The notes beneath the pieces were generated by a model. The model had not been told where the DNA came from. It made no database searches and saw only the letters and a list, made by a program, of their open reading frames with translations. From Chaetorhynchus papuensis (taxonomy: Eukaryota > Chordata > Aves > Passeriformes > Rhipiduridae), in contig VWYX01000251.1 of assembly GCA_013396525.1 (NCBI GenBank), forward strand, positions 186,001-250,000: DNA of 64,000 nt, written 5' to 3'. Position 1 is the first letter of the stretch, and the number at the start of each line of letters is the position of its first letter. Positions 1-13,500 of this stretch are shown here, in pieces. The translations under genes were made by a program, and so were the position numbers.

Positions 1-381
1 CTGAGTAAAAATGTTGTTAGCTGGAAGTGCACTCCAGACACCCGGACCGGTACTAGGCACCGGTACCAAAGCTTGTTCGTGCAGCAGGACCCCAGCTGTT
101 TGTTCAGCTTTAGATGCAGGACATGACATGGAAAGAAACCAGGACAAATCCTCTGTCCAGCCATGCAATGTTTCTGTGTACAGGAATCTAGACCCTTCCC
201 TCATGCCTGTGGCATGTTTACTAGCATATGCTTCACATCCACGTTAAATGACAGGATTAACAAAAAGCCTCGTCAGACAGCCAGTTCTTGGCCATGCCTT
301 TGACTCACTTGGTTGTGAAGGTGCAGAAGAGATCCTGGAAACACTTGCAGGGTTTTTTATCATCCATTTTATTGGTCTCAG
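1..381 (+). other. LNX1: LNX1 intron, 3' end (partial)
   Basis: This is intron sequence before the first LNX1 exon in the window. I see no exon, repeat or RNA gene. The reading frames here lack protein similarity. Confidence 0.8.
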
Positions 382-610
382 GTGACATCCTCCTGAACGT
401 GAACGGCATTGATCTGACGGGAGTCAGCCGGAGTGAGGCTGTCGCCCTGCTGAAGAACACTAACTCCTCAGTGGTGCTCAAGGCCCTGGAGATGAGAGCA
501 TGTGAAGTCCAGGAGGAGCAGAGTCACCTGCCACCCCCTGAGGACACACAGGTGACCTCTGAGAGCAGCGAGTGGTCACCGTCCTGGGTTATGTGGCTGG
601 GGCTGCCACG
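382..610 (+). CDS. LNX1: LNX1 exon: end of PDZ3 and linker
   Basis: The acceptor is tctcag|GT and the donor is CACG|gtaagt. The exon starts with two bases that complete a glycine codon and ends with two bases of an arginine codon completed by the next exon. It encodes [19 protein letters not shown] (second half of PDZ3, beta4-alphaB), then an acidic linker, then [12 protein letters not shown]. The open frame continues back to about 288 inside the intron, but that part has no PDZ similarity and precedes the acceptor, so it is excluded. Confidence 0.93.
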
Positions 611-3600
611 GTAAGTCCGCAGATTGCAACCTCTTGCTGAGGGGGAGTGGGAGGAAAGATTGTATTTTCTGGCAATTCTTTCTTTTGGCTTGATTCATTG
701 CACTGACCTCTTAATTAAATCCAGGCTCTGTCACTGACTTGACTCTAAATACCTCCCTTTTGTAAATGGGTACGTGTACATGGCAAAACAGACATGCAGT
801 TCCCCTTGCGAGGGAGGATAGGATACTGAATTGTTTCAATCTTGAAAACATATCTGGCACTTAGGGAGGGAAAGGAAAATCCTGCAGGGATACAGGAGCT
901 TGCTGAACAGGAGTCTAAGCTCGACCACCCTGCAGAAGGCAGAGATACCCCTCCTGCAACAGTCAAGCTGCACAGCCCTTGTCCTTAGCCAAATCCAGCT
1001 GAATTGTTTGACTTTACCCAGATGTTGCAAAGTTCGTGCAGTTGGCCAGTATCTCCAAATCACCTCTTTTAACCCCACCCCCGCCTGAAAGAAGTCCATT
1101 TGTCATACACAGGAAGCAGCTGTGTTGTCATTTCAGCAAGGATAATAACAGCCACATCGCATGTCGCTACGCTCCCAGTGTGCACGGTGTGTTACCCGGT
1201 GTAATACCTACAGCTTCCGCCACGGTCCATAAAGTATGAAACAACACATTGGGAATCTGTGAATATGCAAAGCTGGGGTCACAGAGTTGAAACTGATATT
1301 CAGTTTTAAGGAATGAAGAATTTAGCTTATAAGTTGCTCTTGACTGTACTCCTAACTCTGGCAGCAGTTCAGTGTCTCTCTTTTACAGGAGGGCAGGAAA
1401 AGATGGTCTGCAGAACAGGTGGGCTTTTCTCCAGGCACAGTTTCAGGACTTCTCTTCATTTCCTGTGCTTGCATAACAGGTTTCCCTCTTTCTAGCTGGA
1501 GCCATTTTGAGCTCATTCACCTTGCAGCAAGGTCTGCTGTGGGGGCCAGATGTTTTTCGGGGCTTGGTCTGATGCTAATGACTGTATAACATGTGCTGAA
1601 GCACTGCAAGAGCAGAAGACAGGCTGTGTGTCTGTCACCCACAGGCAAAATGTTCCTCCTCCAGTGGAGATGACTACATCTTTATACCTGTGAAAGAAAA
1701 GCAGAAAAAAGAAAATGCAGTAAATGGCTGCTCCTCAACTTGCTACCCCAGGCAATGGTAAATTTTCCTCACTCAGTCTCTCTGAAGACAGGCAGGCACA
1801 GGGTGGTCCTCATTCCTGCTGACGTCTGCACTCCTGAGCTTGACCACCAGCATGGTGAACGTACTGGAGCATGGGTAATGCTCTAAGAGACAGCAACAGA
1901 CTAGAGGCCTTATAGGTGCTGCAATCTGCAGGGCTGAGTCTTGCCTTCTATCACCATCCGTTGCTGGATGGACTGTAACAATTGCACCCTGCCTATGCCA
2001 CCTTCATTGGGCTGTGTAGAAAACCTGTGTTGCCTGGTCATCATCTCCTACTCACAGCTGCCTGCGGTTCCCACTACCTTAGCATGGCAGGGGAGATGGA
2101 GGACAGAGCTTCATAGTACTGCAGGCTTGCACCCAGAGTTCACATCAGTCAGTTCCGCTTTGCAGTTTGGCAAAAAAATGGGTTTTCCCATTTTAGAAAC
2201 AGTTTCTGAGCTCACTTTAGCCTTCCTCCTCTGAAAGCTGCATGTGTGAAGGCATTCCAGTGCTTCTGGTCTGAAGGAAAATCAGCCCCAGTGTCGGCAA
2301 GGCTGCAGACAAGAGCTCGTTGTAACTCTATCCCCAGCTGCGAGGCTGTGCACAGAGCACAGCGTGGCCCTTCTTCAAAGAGACATGGGGACATTGGTAT
2401 GCTGAGGGGGACACTGCTCTGAGCATCAGACCAGTGCCTGGGACAGGGACCAACATGCATTCCATGTGACAGTAACAGAGGTGCTCTGTATCCTTATTAG
2501 CAGCTGATGGGCTGAGTAGGGGGACAAGAGGATCAGGTTTGGGATTGCTCACTAGGTATTAGCAGACCCTTCAGTCTTCCCCAGCATGAGCATGTGCTCA
2601 CCCACTTATTGTTCTGATTCGCCAGGGCCCACATCAGATGTCTGAAAGTCCCTCAACAGCTTCTCTCACCAGGATGTGTATCATGTTAACTCATTGTGCT
2701 CCAGGCTGAGCATTTAACCTTCCTCTATCTGACTTTCAGTTTGCTTTAGGCAAGGATCACATCTCACTAGATCCCAAGATATTGTCAGCAGTTTCATGAC
2801 CTTTTCCAGGCTGTTGGAGAAAATTATGCTCTGTCTAAATAGATGTCTGACAGGTCCATCTTGGAAAAAGTGCCTGATGTGCAGTTATGGGGCAAAATGT
2901 TGAAGAATCACCTACTTTAATTAAAACTATTTACTAGAGGCACTGCTCCAAGATACGTGAGTCTAAGAATGTTTGGTACAGCTAACGGAAAAGTAGGAAT
3001 GTCAAAATCTTGATTATGCAGGATCATGCAAAGTACTCGGGAAGATGGGCAGGAAGGGGCACACCTATGTAAGACAAATTTAACAAATAGAAAAGGCAGT
3101 AAAACTGGTAGGCCAGGAACAGGCATGGTTTTAAAAAGAGGAGGCTGGATAGTAGGTTTTTTTAATTCTTCTGAGAAGGGAAAGATGTGGCTCTAGACAA
3201 GCCCCAGCAGTGCAGTGTGTGTATGTGTTCACAGCAAGCAAGGGGGGTTCAGAGGCAGCTTGACCTCACAACTTAAGTCAGATGTTCAGGCTCAGGAAAC
3301 TGAGGAGACAGGAAGGTCTTTCCTTCTTTGTTCCGAATCCATGAAATCTTGAGGAAAATCCAGTGAATTGTCCCATAAAATTTGCTGAGTTGAACTAAAT
3401 ACTAGAGCATGTCTACAGACTTCTGTCCATGACCAATGAAGTAGAAAACAGGCTAACATTAATAATAGTTACATGATTTAAAGTAACTTACTGTAAATGC
3501 CTGATTTTCCATACTAGAACGGAACTCTCCCCTTTCCCAAGCACTGCATGCATATTACAGAGATGGGTACAGACAAGAGACACAAATATTGTGAGTTAGG

Positions 3601-6600
3601 GAATTATATCATTTTTCTGGATGAAGTTGGTAGCAGCAGAATCAGACAAGTTATCCAATCCCTTCCACTGAAACTCAAAGGCTTGGAAAAGCCATCTTGC
3701 TAATTTAACATTTGTGGATCTCACTTAAATTTTGGTCCTTTTCTTGTGAGATCTTAGAACTGGGTTTTCTCACTTTTGTATGGCTTAATAATACACAAAC
3801 AGCTCCTCTGTTCTTTCTGTAGTACGATCCAATATGTGGTGGTTATAAAATACGTGCACATGTGCATCTGACATCTGTCAAAACTTGGCCTGCACGCAAG
3901 CGGAGGGGCTACGGGCTGGGCGGCGGGAGGAAACAGTGATGCAGGACCTTAAGCATTCTCGCCTGAAGACTTATTTCAGGGTAGCTAATTTAATTGTTTG
4001 TTGTTTAGGAAGACAGAACTCCTTTATTGGTAGAGGGACATGTTGTTGTGAAGCATGAACAAAGGGAATAACAGGGAACAGCTGGCAGAAAGCATTTCCC
4101 CAGCTCTGTGATGCTGCTTCTAGCTTGTTTTCCTGCTCACCTTTCTTTGCTCTCCTCACATTTCCTTCCCTCAGCTATTACTTAAAATACTTTTTAGATC
4201 ATCCTGGCGTAACATTTACAAACAGTACTTCACACAAGTGCTTTTCTTCATCTGTGAAGTGAGATGAGAAAGAGACGAGGTGGCCAAAGTCATTCTGCAA
4301 ACCTGGGGTAGAACAAGATGTAAAACATGAAATTAGGACAGAAACACCTCCAAAGTAACTCAGTCTGGGCTGTAGGACTCTGGTGGGAGCAATTCTCAAA
4401 TATTCCTTGCTCTGCTGCCATTTGTGTACTGTAATGGGGTGGGAGGAGGGAGTTATCCTTTTCATGGCTGTTTTTGCTGAAGTCCTCCTGCAGCTGGGCT
4501 GGTTTTCATTCCTAGAGCATAAGGATACTTGTGCTTCATGAAAATCAGCAGGGAATTGTACATTTCACTACTTGAAGACAGGCACTTTTAAATTCCTCAG
4601 GCACTGGTAACTGGTGCTTAGTTGTAGTATTTCTTAGGAGCCTGTCAGTAGACACTAGATCCCCAAATCTTGTATCTGAGGCAGGTTCACACATAAATTA
4701 TTCCTTATCCTCATCTTCTGGTGTATTTAGAGATAAAGGCAGAAGACTGTAAGCTGCTCTCTTCCAAGGCAGGAGATGGTTCACCTTAGACCAGTTGCAG
4801 TTTTGTGGGTTAGGGTAGTTTGACTGGGTCAAAACACTCAGACTGGGGCTTTCATTACCACAGAAATATAATCTACTCAAACTAAGCACCTTTGTAGGAT
4901 TTTATTTTTTCTTTGTGGTACTTTCTAGCTTGTCTTTATGGTTAAACAGCCCTAAAAGAACAGGCTCCCTCTGGGCTGCTCTTAGCTTAGGCAGAGCAGG
5001 CATCTCTGCTTAGGCACTGAACTGTTTGGAGCAAGTGGTAGCTGCGTTACACACAGCTCAGCTTTGCCTGCCAGTGTCCTTTGCATGGTTCTGACAGCTC
5101 TGAAAAACAGCTGATGGATGAGGCACTGCCATGCTTACACCTCTACCCCACAGGATGGAGATAAAAAAACATGGAGTGAAAGGCATAAACACATCCTAGA
5201 CACTCCTACTCTTTCAGGAGTCGGTCTCTAGCTATGGCTGTTGCGATGGGTTAGACCTGCTGCACCAACACCCACAGCAGGATGAGAGAAAAGAGAAAGA
5301 GCAAGTAAACTCATGGGTCAAAAGACAGGGAAATCACTCACTCATTGCTGTCATGGCCAAAACAGACTTGGCTTTCAGAACTTAAAACATTTAATTACCA
5401 GTTTGGGTATTGGGAACCAAAGAAGAGAAACTTGTAAATACTTTGGGAAACCTCCTTTTCTCCCCTTTTCACAAACTGAGCACCACACTAGCACCTCTTC
5501 TCCTGACGTCCTTGTCTCCACTGCCTTGTTGCCACAGCAAGTTACATCCAGTCCCTTTGGTGAGGCAAAAGGCAGCACAGGGGCTTAGAGTCATGACAGA
5601 GTGGTTGCTCTCTGCTGTTCCTTGGTTCCCATGCATTTTCTCTGCTCTGGCAGAGAGAACAATCCTAATGCTATTATGCTGTGTCCATTTTACTTTGATA
5701 AATTCATCATACACTTTGACAGCAAATATGTTTTTATGCTTTCTGGAGTGATGGAGACCATGCAACTAATAACCTTATAGACTGCATGTACAGAATGCAC
5801 ATAAGCTATGTTTGGCTTCACTGCCTTTTCTCCTCCTGTCTTTACCTGCTTGTCTTCTACTTTTCTATGGCATTAGGATTTACCTGATTACCTTTCAATT
5901 TCAGGAATGTGCTCCTCAAGGCAGTGAGTGTAGCACTGGGCAGCAGAGACTTCTGCCCCAAAATCAACACTGAATTATAGCACTAATGGCTGAATCCTGG
6001 CATTGCTTGGTCATGACCTTGATGAGTATCATTAAACATAGAGGGTTTAAGTGATTTTGCACATTGAAGAAGTCCACAGACGGTAAAGTAATAATGCCTG
6101 GCTGCTGAGGAAGAAGCAATGTCACCTGTTTCTTACATTAGCAACCAGTGAATTCTTGTGCAAATATTACATACCTGCCATCCTGGCAGCAGGTGAATAT
6201 TTGTAGGCCCTGAGGGACTAATCTAGTATTACTGCTGTGAAAGACAGCAAATGCACTATTTGACAAACACAATTTTTAAAACACTATAGGCATATCAGTC
6301 TTTAAGATAAAGGCTATTTATCCTCCTATGGAAGTGTCAGGTACTTCCTAGAAACTAAAATTCTCTGAATAGAGCTTGTAACAGTTGCCTGCTGTAGGTC
6401 AGCCTATATTTTAAGATTTGGAGTAGCAAATGCATTTTCAGTCATTCGGTAATTTCAATCATTCCTGGGTACACCACTGATGATAAGTGGGTTAAGTACT
6501 ATGGACAGATTTCTATCACTCGCTCTGTAACACACAGAATTAATTTGGCTTAAAAAAAAGGAAACAGAAATTAATGTACTCAGAGCAACAGGCAATATTT

Positions 6601-8737
6601 AAGAGTCTAGTAAAACTATCCTTGTTTTCCCCTATTCCTAGTTTAGGAACATAAGCTTTGACCAAGCATAACATACAGTATCATAAAATACATTCAAAAG
6701 ACAAATGGAGGGAAAAGCAGATTTCAGTTCTCTTACTATAAATGTTAATCATTACAGTGAGAACAAGCTATCTTCTTGAGAGCAGACTCAGTACTCCAAA
6801 GCACTGACTCACATGATAAGTTTCTCTCATCTTCCATGCTGTGACTTATCAGGTTACTCAACAAGAAAAGCTCAGGATCCCTAATTCCACCAATACCTGT
6901 TTTTGTGTCATCCGTCATTTTTGTAATTCATTCCATAGGCCTTGAAATTATTTCACTTTGACATGAACCACAGTAGTAAATGCCTGAGCACTTGATGTAA
7001 TTAATGACATACAGGCTCATTGGAAGATAAGTCACTGGGCTGTACAAGGTAGATGAAATACAGTTTTTTGAATTGCTGCTTTACGAACATTAAATCCAGA
7101 CTCAAGTGCTTTTCTCCATCACACACACTAGATCATTTGCATAGATTTCTACTCTATAAAAAACCTTATTTAATACTTAAGCCCAAGATTACCTACTAGT
7201 TTTACTTTTGGGACAACTGGTTATCTGGTTATAACAGGAAAGCAGTACTACAGAAAAAGAGAAGTGTAGATAACACAGTAGAATTATGGCACTATTTTAA
7301 CTCTTAAACTAAAACACTCTGTGGGTGTATGAAAAGGCAGATTCAATATTAATGGTTCATCAGAATCTAAAATTAACAATAAGACATTTAATTAAACTGG
7401 TTTATTTCAGGTATTTGTACAGCTGCAAAGAAATTGTATTACGAAGAAATACATCTGGAAGTCTTGGCTTCAGCATCGTAGGAGGTTATGAAGAACACAC
7501 TGGGAACAAACCATTCTTTATCAAATCCATTGTTGGGGGAACACCAGCATATAATGATGGCAGAATTAGGTAATGATGACTATCTAAAAAACTAGCATTT
7601 AAGTAAGTTTTTCTTTGTGCTAACTTGTAGGGGTTTTTAAAAAACAGGTTTTCATTAAGACAGTGGCAGGGAGGGGGGAAGGACTCATTGATACAGAACT
7701 AACTCTGGGAGATCTGGAAGCAGGACATAAGTATCCTGAAGTTTAACAGATCTGCCTTCTTAGCAGAATGTTTTCAGATGTCTAGCAATCCACCAGGTAA
7801 GTTAAAAGATGAGTCAATTTGATCTCTGGGGTGGTACAAAGCATGCCAGCACAGAGCGTTCCCACATATCCAGTTCTAAACACCCCAACCAAACACCTTC
7901 CCTGCAAACATCAACAAAACTGAAGAGAGTAAATGCACAATCATGGCACAAACTTACATCAATTAACAAGGATTAAAAGGTAAATTTGTTCAGAACACAG
8001 ATCATTCTAGTATCTAAAGAGGGCCTACAAGAAGGCTGGAAAGGGACTTTTTACAAGGGTATGTAGTGCTAGGAAAATGGGTGATGGCTTTACACTGAAA
8101 GGCAGTGGGTTTAGACCAGATTATTAAGAAGAAATTATTTAATGTGAAGGTGGTGAGGCACTGGAACAGGTTGCCCAGAGAAATTGTGGATGCCTCCTCC
8201 TTATTCGAGGACAGGTTTGTTGGAGCTTTGAGCAACCTGGTCTAGTAGAAGGTGTCCCTGCCCAGAGCAAGGGGGTTGGAACTGGATTATTTTCAAAGTC
8301 CCTTCAACCGAAGCCCTTCTATGATTCTGTTAAGATGATTCATCAGAATGAACATCAGAACACCAGTATCATGTTTTCTTTCAAATATGTTTAATTAATT
8401 ATAAATTTGTAAGAAATCCAATCAAGTGAAGCATTTTCACCTGCTTTATTCCTTTATTCATGAATGGTAGTTAGCCAGAGAAGGGATCACAATACTCATT
8501 TCTACCCCTTCCCCCCAGCTGAAGGATGCGCTTTGGCATTTGAAAACATTTAGGATAAGAAGTCACCTTGTTTAATTGTTGTCTTGCATTTGTTTTTTCA
8601 GATGTGGTGACATCCTCCTTGCTGTCAATGGCAGGAACACGTCAGGAATGATGCATGCCTGCTTGGCAAGGATGCTCAAAGAACTAAAAGGAAAAATTAC
8701 TCTCACAATTGTGTCCTGGCCTGGCACTTTTTTATAA
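382..8737 (+). CDS. LNX1: LNX1, ligand of NUMB protein X 1, 3' part (three coding exons, gene span)
   Basis: This is the C-terminal part of LNX1, a RING-type E3 ubiquitin ligase with four PDZ domains. The family ubiquitinates NUMB in the cytoplasm and binds membrane-protein tails through its PDZ domains. Only the last quarter of the gene lies in the window. Coding exons are 382-610, 7411-7569 and 8602-8737, and they join in frame (phases 1, 2 and 2). Together they give about 175 residues: the second half of PDZ3 ([19 protein letters not shown]), a linker ending [13 protein letters not shown], and a complete PDZ4 with a GSLGF carboxylate-binding loop and the terminal SWPGTFL. The RING domain, the NUMB-binding segment, PDZ1 and PDZ2 must lie before base 1. 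Identification rests on near-identity to human LNX1 and on FIP1L1 as the tail-to-tail neighbour, as in human. LNX2 is much less likely. Confidence 0.95.
611..7410 (+). other. LNX1: LNX1 intron between the PDZ3 and PDZ4 exons
   Basis: A 6.8-kb intron. I recognise no further exon, LINE or RNA gene in it. All reading frames are short and look random. Confidence 0.8.
7411..7569 (+). CDS. LNX1: LNX1 exon: first half of PDZ4
   Basis: The acceptor is tttatttcag|G and the donor is TTAG|gtaatg. It reads [20 protein letters not shown] and continues [20 protein letters not shown] to [14 protein letters not shown] is the carboxylate-binding loop of the PDZ fold. The 159-base exon enters after two bases of a codon and leaves after two. 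The frame also stays open upstream to about 7325, but that part is intronic. Confidence 0.96.
7570..8601 (+). other. LNX1: LNX1 intron within PDZ4, carrying a CR1 fragment
   Basis: A one-kb intron that splits the PDZ4 coding sequence. A CR1 3' end lies at about 8019-8331. Nothing else is recognised. Confidence 0.85.
8019..8331 (+). repeat. CR1 LINE, 5'-truncated 3' end
   Basis: The sequence follows the avian CR1 3' region: gggcctacaagaaggctgga, then gaagaaattatttaatgtga, then caggttgcccagagaaattg, then gagcaacctggtctag, ending in atgattctgt. It is a truncated sense copy in an LNX1 intron. The divergence suggests an old insertion. Confidence 0.9.
8602..8737 (+). CDS. LNX1: LNX1 last coding exon: end of PDZ4 and stop
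   Basis: The acceptor is gttttttcag|A. The exon encodes the end of PDZ4 ([20 protein letters not shown], then [18 protein letters not shown]) and finishes PGTFL followed by TAA at 8735-8737. The conserved C-terminus and stop agree with human LNX1. The 3' UTR follows directly. Confidence 0.96.
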
Positions 8738-10030
8738 AACAAGTCTTCATGGAGAGTATGACAAGTATCTTAACATGGAAACAAAAGTAATGAAAAAGGA
8801 ACATCAGTCTTTGCTTTTTGGGGGGGTCAAGTATGTATTTATAATGAAAAGGTTTGTGAAATTTCAACCTGCATGTCAAGAAAAGTCAAGTTTAGGCAAA
8901 GCAGTGACACCCGTCAGAAAATCACTTCAGAGTGATCCAAGCTACAGACTTAAGCCCTTCCTTTCCTGTGTTCTTAAGGGGTTTTTGTTGTTTTTTTTAT
9001 ACATATCTATATACCTATTTAATGCATTATAATAATAATGAAATTTAAGGAGCAACAGCTTCTGCTCACCCACTTTATTTTGATTTACAAAAAGAAAACC
9101 TTGAATAACTTATGGAAATATTTCTTGCAATTTTTCTAGTTGCAATAATCAGGTGAAGGTTTTTATCCAACACAGTAATAGCACTTTGATTATGTGTACC
9201 TTTTCATGGTCAGCATGAAGCTGGTATTTTCAAGACTTTCAAGTACTGTTTGTTAGTCTGTAAAACTGTGAATGAAATTTCTAAAATAATTAAAAATAAT
9301 TGTAACTGTGTACTTGTACAGATGTTATTTTCATCCAAAACCAAATTACCTCATTTCCCTGGTTTGTTTTGATTAATACTATTAAATCTGGGATTTTTAT
9401 ATAGAATATTACTTTTAAGGAAGTACACTGCACCCTGCTAATGCCATCAAGTAAGTCTTCTGAATAGCAGTACAATTTTTGTGGGACTGCCTTATCAATC
9501 ACAGTTGATACTGTTCTGCATGAAGTAAATCTGAAAGTGGTGATGGTCTTATATGTGTCTTAAAATAGTCCTTTGTCTTTCTCTGCAAATTACTCATGTT
9601 CCACAGTCTTGTTTTTATCTCACAAGCTTGCAGTGGGAAGAGGATATGTTTGTTAATCTTTATCATGTTAAGGACAGCTGTTCCCCTAGAACAAAGACTA
9701 AAATGAACTCTCTCTTAAGCCACTGAAAAGCAGCAGGGACGATTATCCAGCTTAATTCATCCTTATGCACCCACACAAACCAGACATAATTACCAAGTGT
9801 ATCATCATCACACTCAGTGTTCCATTCAACTAAAGAACAATCGGCACCTTTCCCACTTTCCCTAATTTTTTTTTTGCTTCACATTATTACGAAGCTTTTG
9901 AAGAGCCTGCAGTTCCTGTCTATCCCTGTAGTAAAGGATGACCTTTCCAAACATGACTCCAAAAGCTAAGCTAAACCCACACTGTTCCAGATGTTGGGTA
10001 TATAATAAAATGAATGCACACTGTTCTAAG
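8738..10030 (+). other. LNX1: LNX1 3' UTR (end approximate)
   Basis: AT-rich sequence after the LNX1 stop. Two candidate poly(A) hexamers are on the plus strand: the variant ATTAAA at 9381-9386 and canonical AATAAA at 10004-10009. The end given assumes use of the canonical one, and shorter isoforms are possible. I see no other gene here. Confidence 0.55.
10004..10009 (+). promoter_or_regulatory. LNX1: Candidate LNX1 poly(A) signal AATAAA
   Basis: First canonical AATAAA I found on the plus strand after the LNX1 stop. It lies about 350 bases before the facing FIP1L1 stop codon. Use is inferred from position only. Confidence 0.45.
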
Positions 10031-10203
10031 TCAGTAAAAGAATGACTTTCCCGTTGGCTTATGAAAAAAGGAGACAATTTAATACAAAGAATTTAAGCCC
10101 TACTTATATTGTAAGAGCATAAGCCTCTAGCTGTAAGTTGTTTTTTCACTATTTCTTAAAAGACAAAGTCAGCCCAAGAATCTTAACATGAAAAATTCAT
10201 TCT

Positions 10204-10209
10204 TTTATT
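10204..10209 (-). promoter_or_regulatory. FIP1L1: Candidate FIP1L1 poly(A) signal AATAAA
   Basis: The forward strand reads tttatt, which is AATAAA on the minus strand, about 150 bases after the FIP1L1 stop. It predicts a short 3' UTR. Use is inferred from position. Confidence 0.55.
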
Positions 10210-10356
10210 TTCAAAAAAAACCAAAGTAACCTTTGATTTCAAACTAACAGAACAAGATTAAGAGCAAATTATTATAATTCCCAGAAAAATAACAAGATTT
10301 ATAGTAATCTATTTCTGGCACTAATATATATGCAAGTAGGCAAAAATCACACAAGC

Positions 10357-10504
10357 CTATTCCACAGGGGCAGCTTCAGTGTTTTCCTGTTCAGGAGCAG
10401 GTTCACCGCTGGCTTCTTTTCCTTCTTTGCTTCTTTTGGACTTCTTGTGTTTGTGCCTTCTGTGGCTATCCCCTTCTTCACTGTCGTGACGACGTCTGCT
10501 GTTA
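10357..10504 (-). CDS. FIP1L1: FIP1L1 exon 18: basic C-terminus and stop
   Basis: The acceptor on the minus strand is ctctatttag|T. It encodes [20 protein letters not shown], then [20 protein letters not shown], and ends ENTEAAPVE followed by TAG at 10357-10359. The [10 protein letters not shown] clusters resemble a nuclear localisation signal. The C-terminus aligns well with human FIP1L1. Confidence 0.95.
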
Positions 10505-13500
10505 CTAAATAGAGAGAAAACATGCCTCAAACACTTGACACTTCAGGCCCTATTTAATTACAAAGTACCAAAAAGCAGCTTCTGCATTCATATTTGAAAA
10601 CTGCCATCTGCTCCCAACTCAAGAGTATTTGAATGTCAGCATGCCAGAATTTTACCTGGAATGGAACATACATCTACCCATCTTGTACTTTTTATGGGAA
10701 AAAAGAAATGATTTTTCACATTTGTAACCCATATTCTAATAGCAATACTTTTAACAATGTCATGTACCTACTGGCATTCCTTAATAATTTGACATTCTTG
10801 CTGACCCTATTTTCTGGACTTTTCTTTCTAACTTAAAATGGATCATGTAGAACAATTTCTGTCAAGTGACCATAGGGGTTATTTTACTTATTGAGAATGA
10901 TTGTTGAGTTCTTCTGTTCATGGTGCTGAATGTCAGCTTCATTCCACCTTTTTCTGCCTCACCATTTTTACCCTTCTTTCCCCAAAGTCCTAATTTCTGT
11001 TCACATACTGACGGTCATACACATCACTCAGTACGAGGTTACCCAGGGTCAGTACTGCTTTTTATCTGTCCATGTTTTATATGGCAGACTTGTTCCAAGT
11101 AGCACATTCAAGTGTTTACAATCTTTCCACGAAACTCCTGTTTGTTTGGGGTTCTTTTAAAAGTTTATTTTTTTTTTTGAAACTGGGCAAGTCTTTCGTA
11201 TCCAATTAAAAAAAGAGAAATCAAACCTCCGAGATGACTTGTGTCGAGTCTCTTCTTTCTCTCTGTGTCTCCTGTCTCTGTGTCTGTCTTCCTTCTCTCT
11301 GCTTGTCCTATGGCGGTCGTAGCCCCTCTCTGCGTAGTCTCTGTATCTGTAGCGTTCTTCATCACTGATTCACAAAGAAGAGATTGTCAGGACAGTAGGA
11401 CAAAGGAGCAGAATAATAACAAGCAAAATGACAAGAAAATCTTAATATTGCTTCTGGGTGTCTAAATGAGTTCCAGTGCTTAAAGGACAATAAAGTTCTT
11501 CACGTCATACGCTAGACTTGTGCAGAAAGGAAATTGTTCATTAAAAATGAAAGAAAAAAAGAATACAACAGTGTCCCATTAAGTTTATACAGCAGTTATC
11601 AAGCTGTTAGCTTGAACCTGTATCTAACTGTGAAGGAAGTACAATCCTACATAAACCTCAGTAAAGTTTTCAGAGCAGTGTTTGATACATTCAACACTTA
11701 TCAGCACACTTTTTGACTATTATACAATTTGGGTAAATTAAAATTAGATTTTGGTACAGTTATTTACTTCCTTACACCTGCTTCAAGAAAAGGAAAAGCT
11801 AAGTACAAAAATATACCAAATGTTTTGGGTTGCTTTTGAAATTAATTTTTCTCCAGTGCTAGTGCTGTCCCTACTTCCACTTCTCTCCCGGATTACCATG
11901 AAATGCTGCCCTGCCACAATGTTGGTAAAAACCTCTAAATATCACAGGTTAAACAAGAATTCAAAGGCTTTACTTAAAACATATTTTTATATTTTGACTT
12001 GATGAAAAGGGCAGTTCTAAGAGTTTACTGAAATCTAAAAAAAAAAGATGAGAACACTATCCATTGTTAGCCAACACGACTCAAATGCTACATTAGCATA
12101 GCTTAAAAAGGCATGATCACATGATCATTGCATCATTCCTTTACTAACAAAATCCTACCCATCATCATTTAACAGCACGAGGACAACACAAATAAACTTG
12201 GTGTAATGATTTACGTATCACATCAAGTCTTGTGTAACCCTAGTTTGGGAGATGCTCACCAAGTCCTAAAGAAAGGCACAATGTAACCAGGCTTTCTAAA
12301 GAAGTAAAATCAGTAACAATTTAGATACTGCTGACCTAACAAAAGGCAAGTGTTTCTGTCTTTGCCAACACTGACCATGAAAGAAAGTATCTTCCTGAGG
12401 TCCCTGGCAGCAGCAGAACAGATAAGAAAGATCACACAAGGAGAACAGCTCAAGCCTAAAGAGATTTCTCATGTCCTGGAGCACTGAGAACTGAGATCAA
12501 ACTCATTTTATCTGCCACGACTTGGATCCTCTGGCCATTTTCCAAGTGAGTATTTTACATTAATGATTATTACAGCTATGCATGAAAACTCAGTGTGAGA
12601 AGGGGGAACACTTGAAGCAACAGCACCAGTCTTTTTATGAAACTCTGTATGATTACATCATTGAGCAAATGTCAGAAATCAGTAATTTAAGATGCTGTAG
12701 AGAGGCATTAACCACCCCATAGAAAATTCTGCTTTTCTAAGGGACACAAAAAAATATTCACACATCAAAACCAAGAAAACTACAGCTACACTACAGGACT
12801 CAAAATTATGATTTGCCACTAATACACCTGCATTGATTTTACAATGCATTCATAACCACAGACCTGAGAGTAAGCTGATCGAATCCTGCAAAGCACATTT
12901 GTGATCAAATGGCACAAAAACTAACTGAGGTTGGAAGGCATGAGTGGAAGCCATGAGGACCAAACCCCAGCTAAAGCAGGGCCATCAGGACCACCAGCTG
13001 ACCAGCACCATGTCCAGACAGCTTCAGGATATCTCCAAGGATGGAGATTCCCCAGCCTCTCTGCACAACTATAGTTTTCTCCCATATCTGATATTGCTTC
13101 CCAAAACTAATATTTTGATGATCAGTATCTAATTAAAAAGTTAAACTTTGAATGTCTAACTTCTGATAAGCTTGTCATGAGAAATTAGATGGCTACTTGT
13201 AGACTTATGGCTTGGTTTCAAAGATGAGATACAAGGCCCTTAATGATAACTCACACTCTGCATTTGTTCTGTTACCCAGTTACTGTAAAACACTCTAGAA
13301 AAGGTTAAAAATATTACTGATACTCCCTTTTAAACCTTATTTTGGCAAACTACTAAAGAACCATGACAGCTTGTAAGTGTGTCTGATGAAAATAAACAAC
13401 TTCTCTAAGTAAAGCAAAAAAGCATTTTGCCAAGACCAGTGTGTTGGGAGCTTTCAGGAACACTCTAATGCTGCTCCATGCTTTTGACCTTTATCACACA

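Noticed and set aside
288..381. Upstream extension of the first LNX1 coding frame
   Set aside because: It precedes a good acceptor (tctcag) and shows no PDZ similarity, so it is intron.
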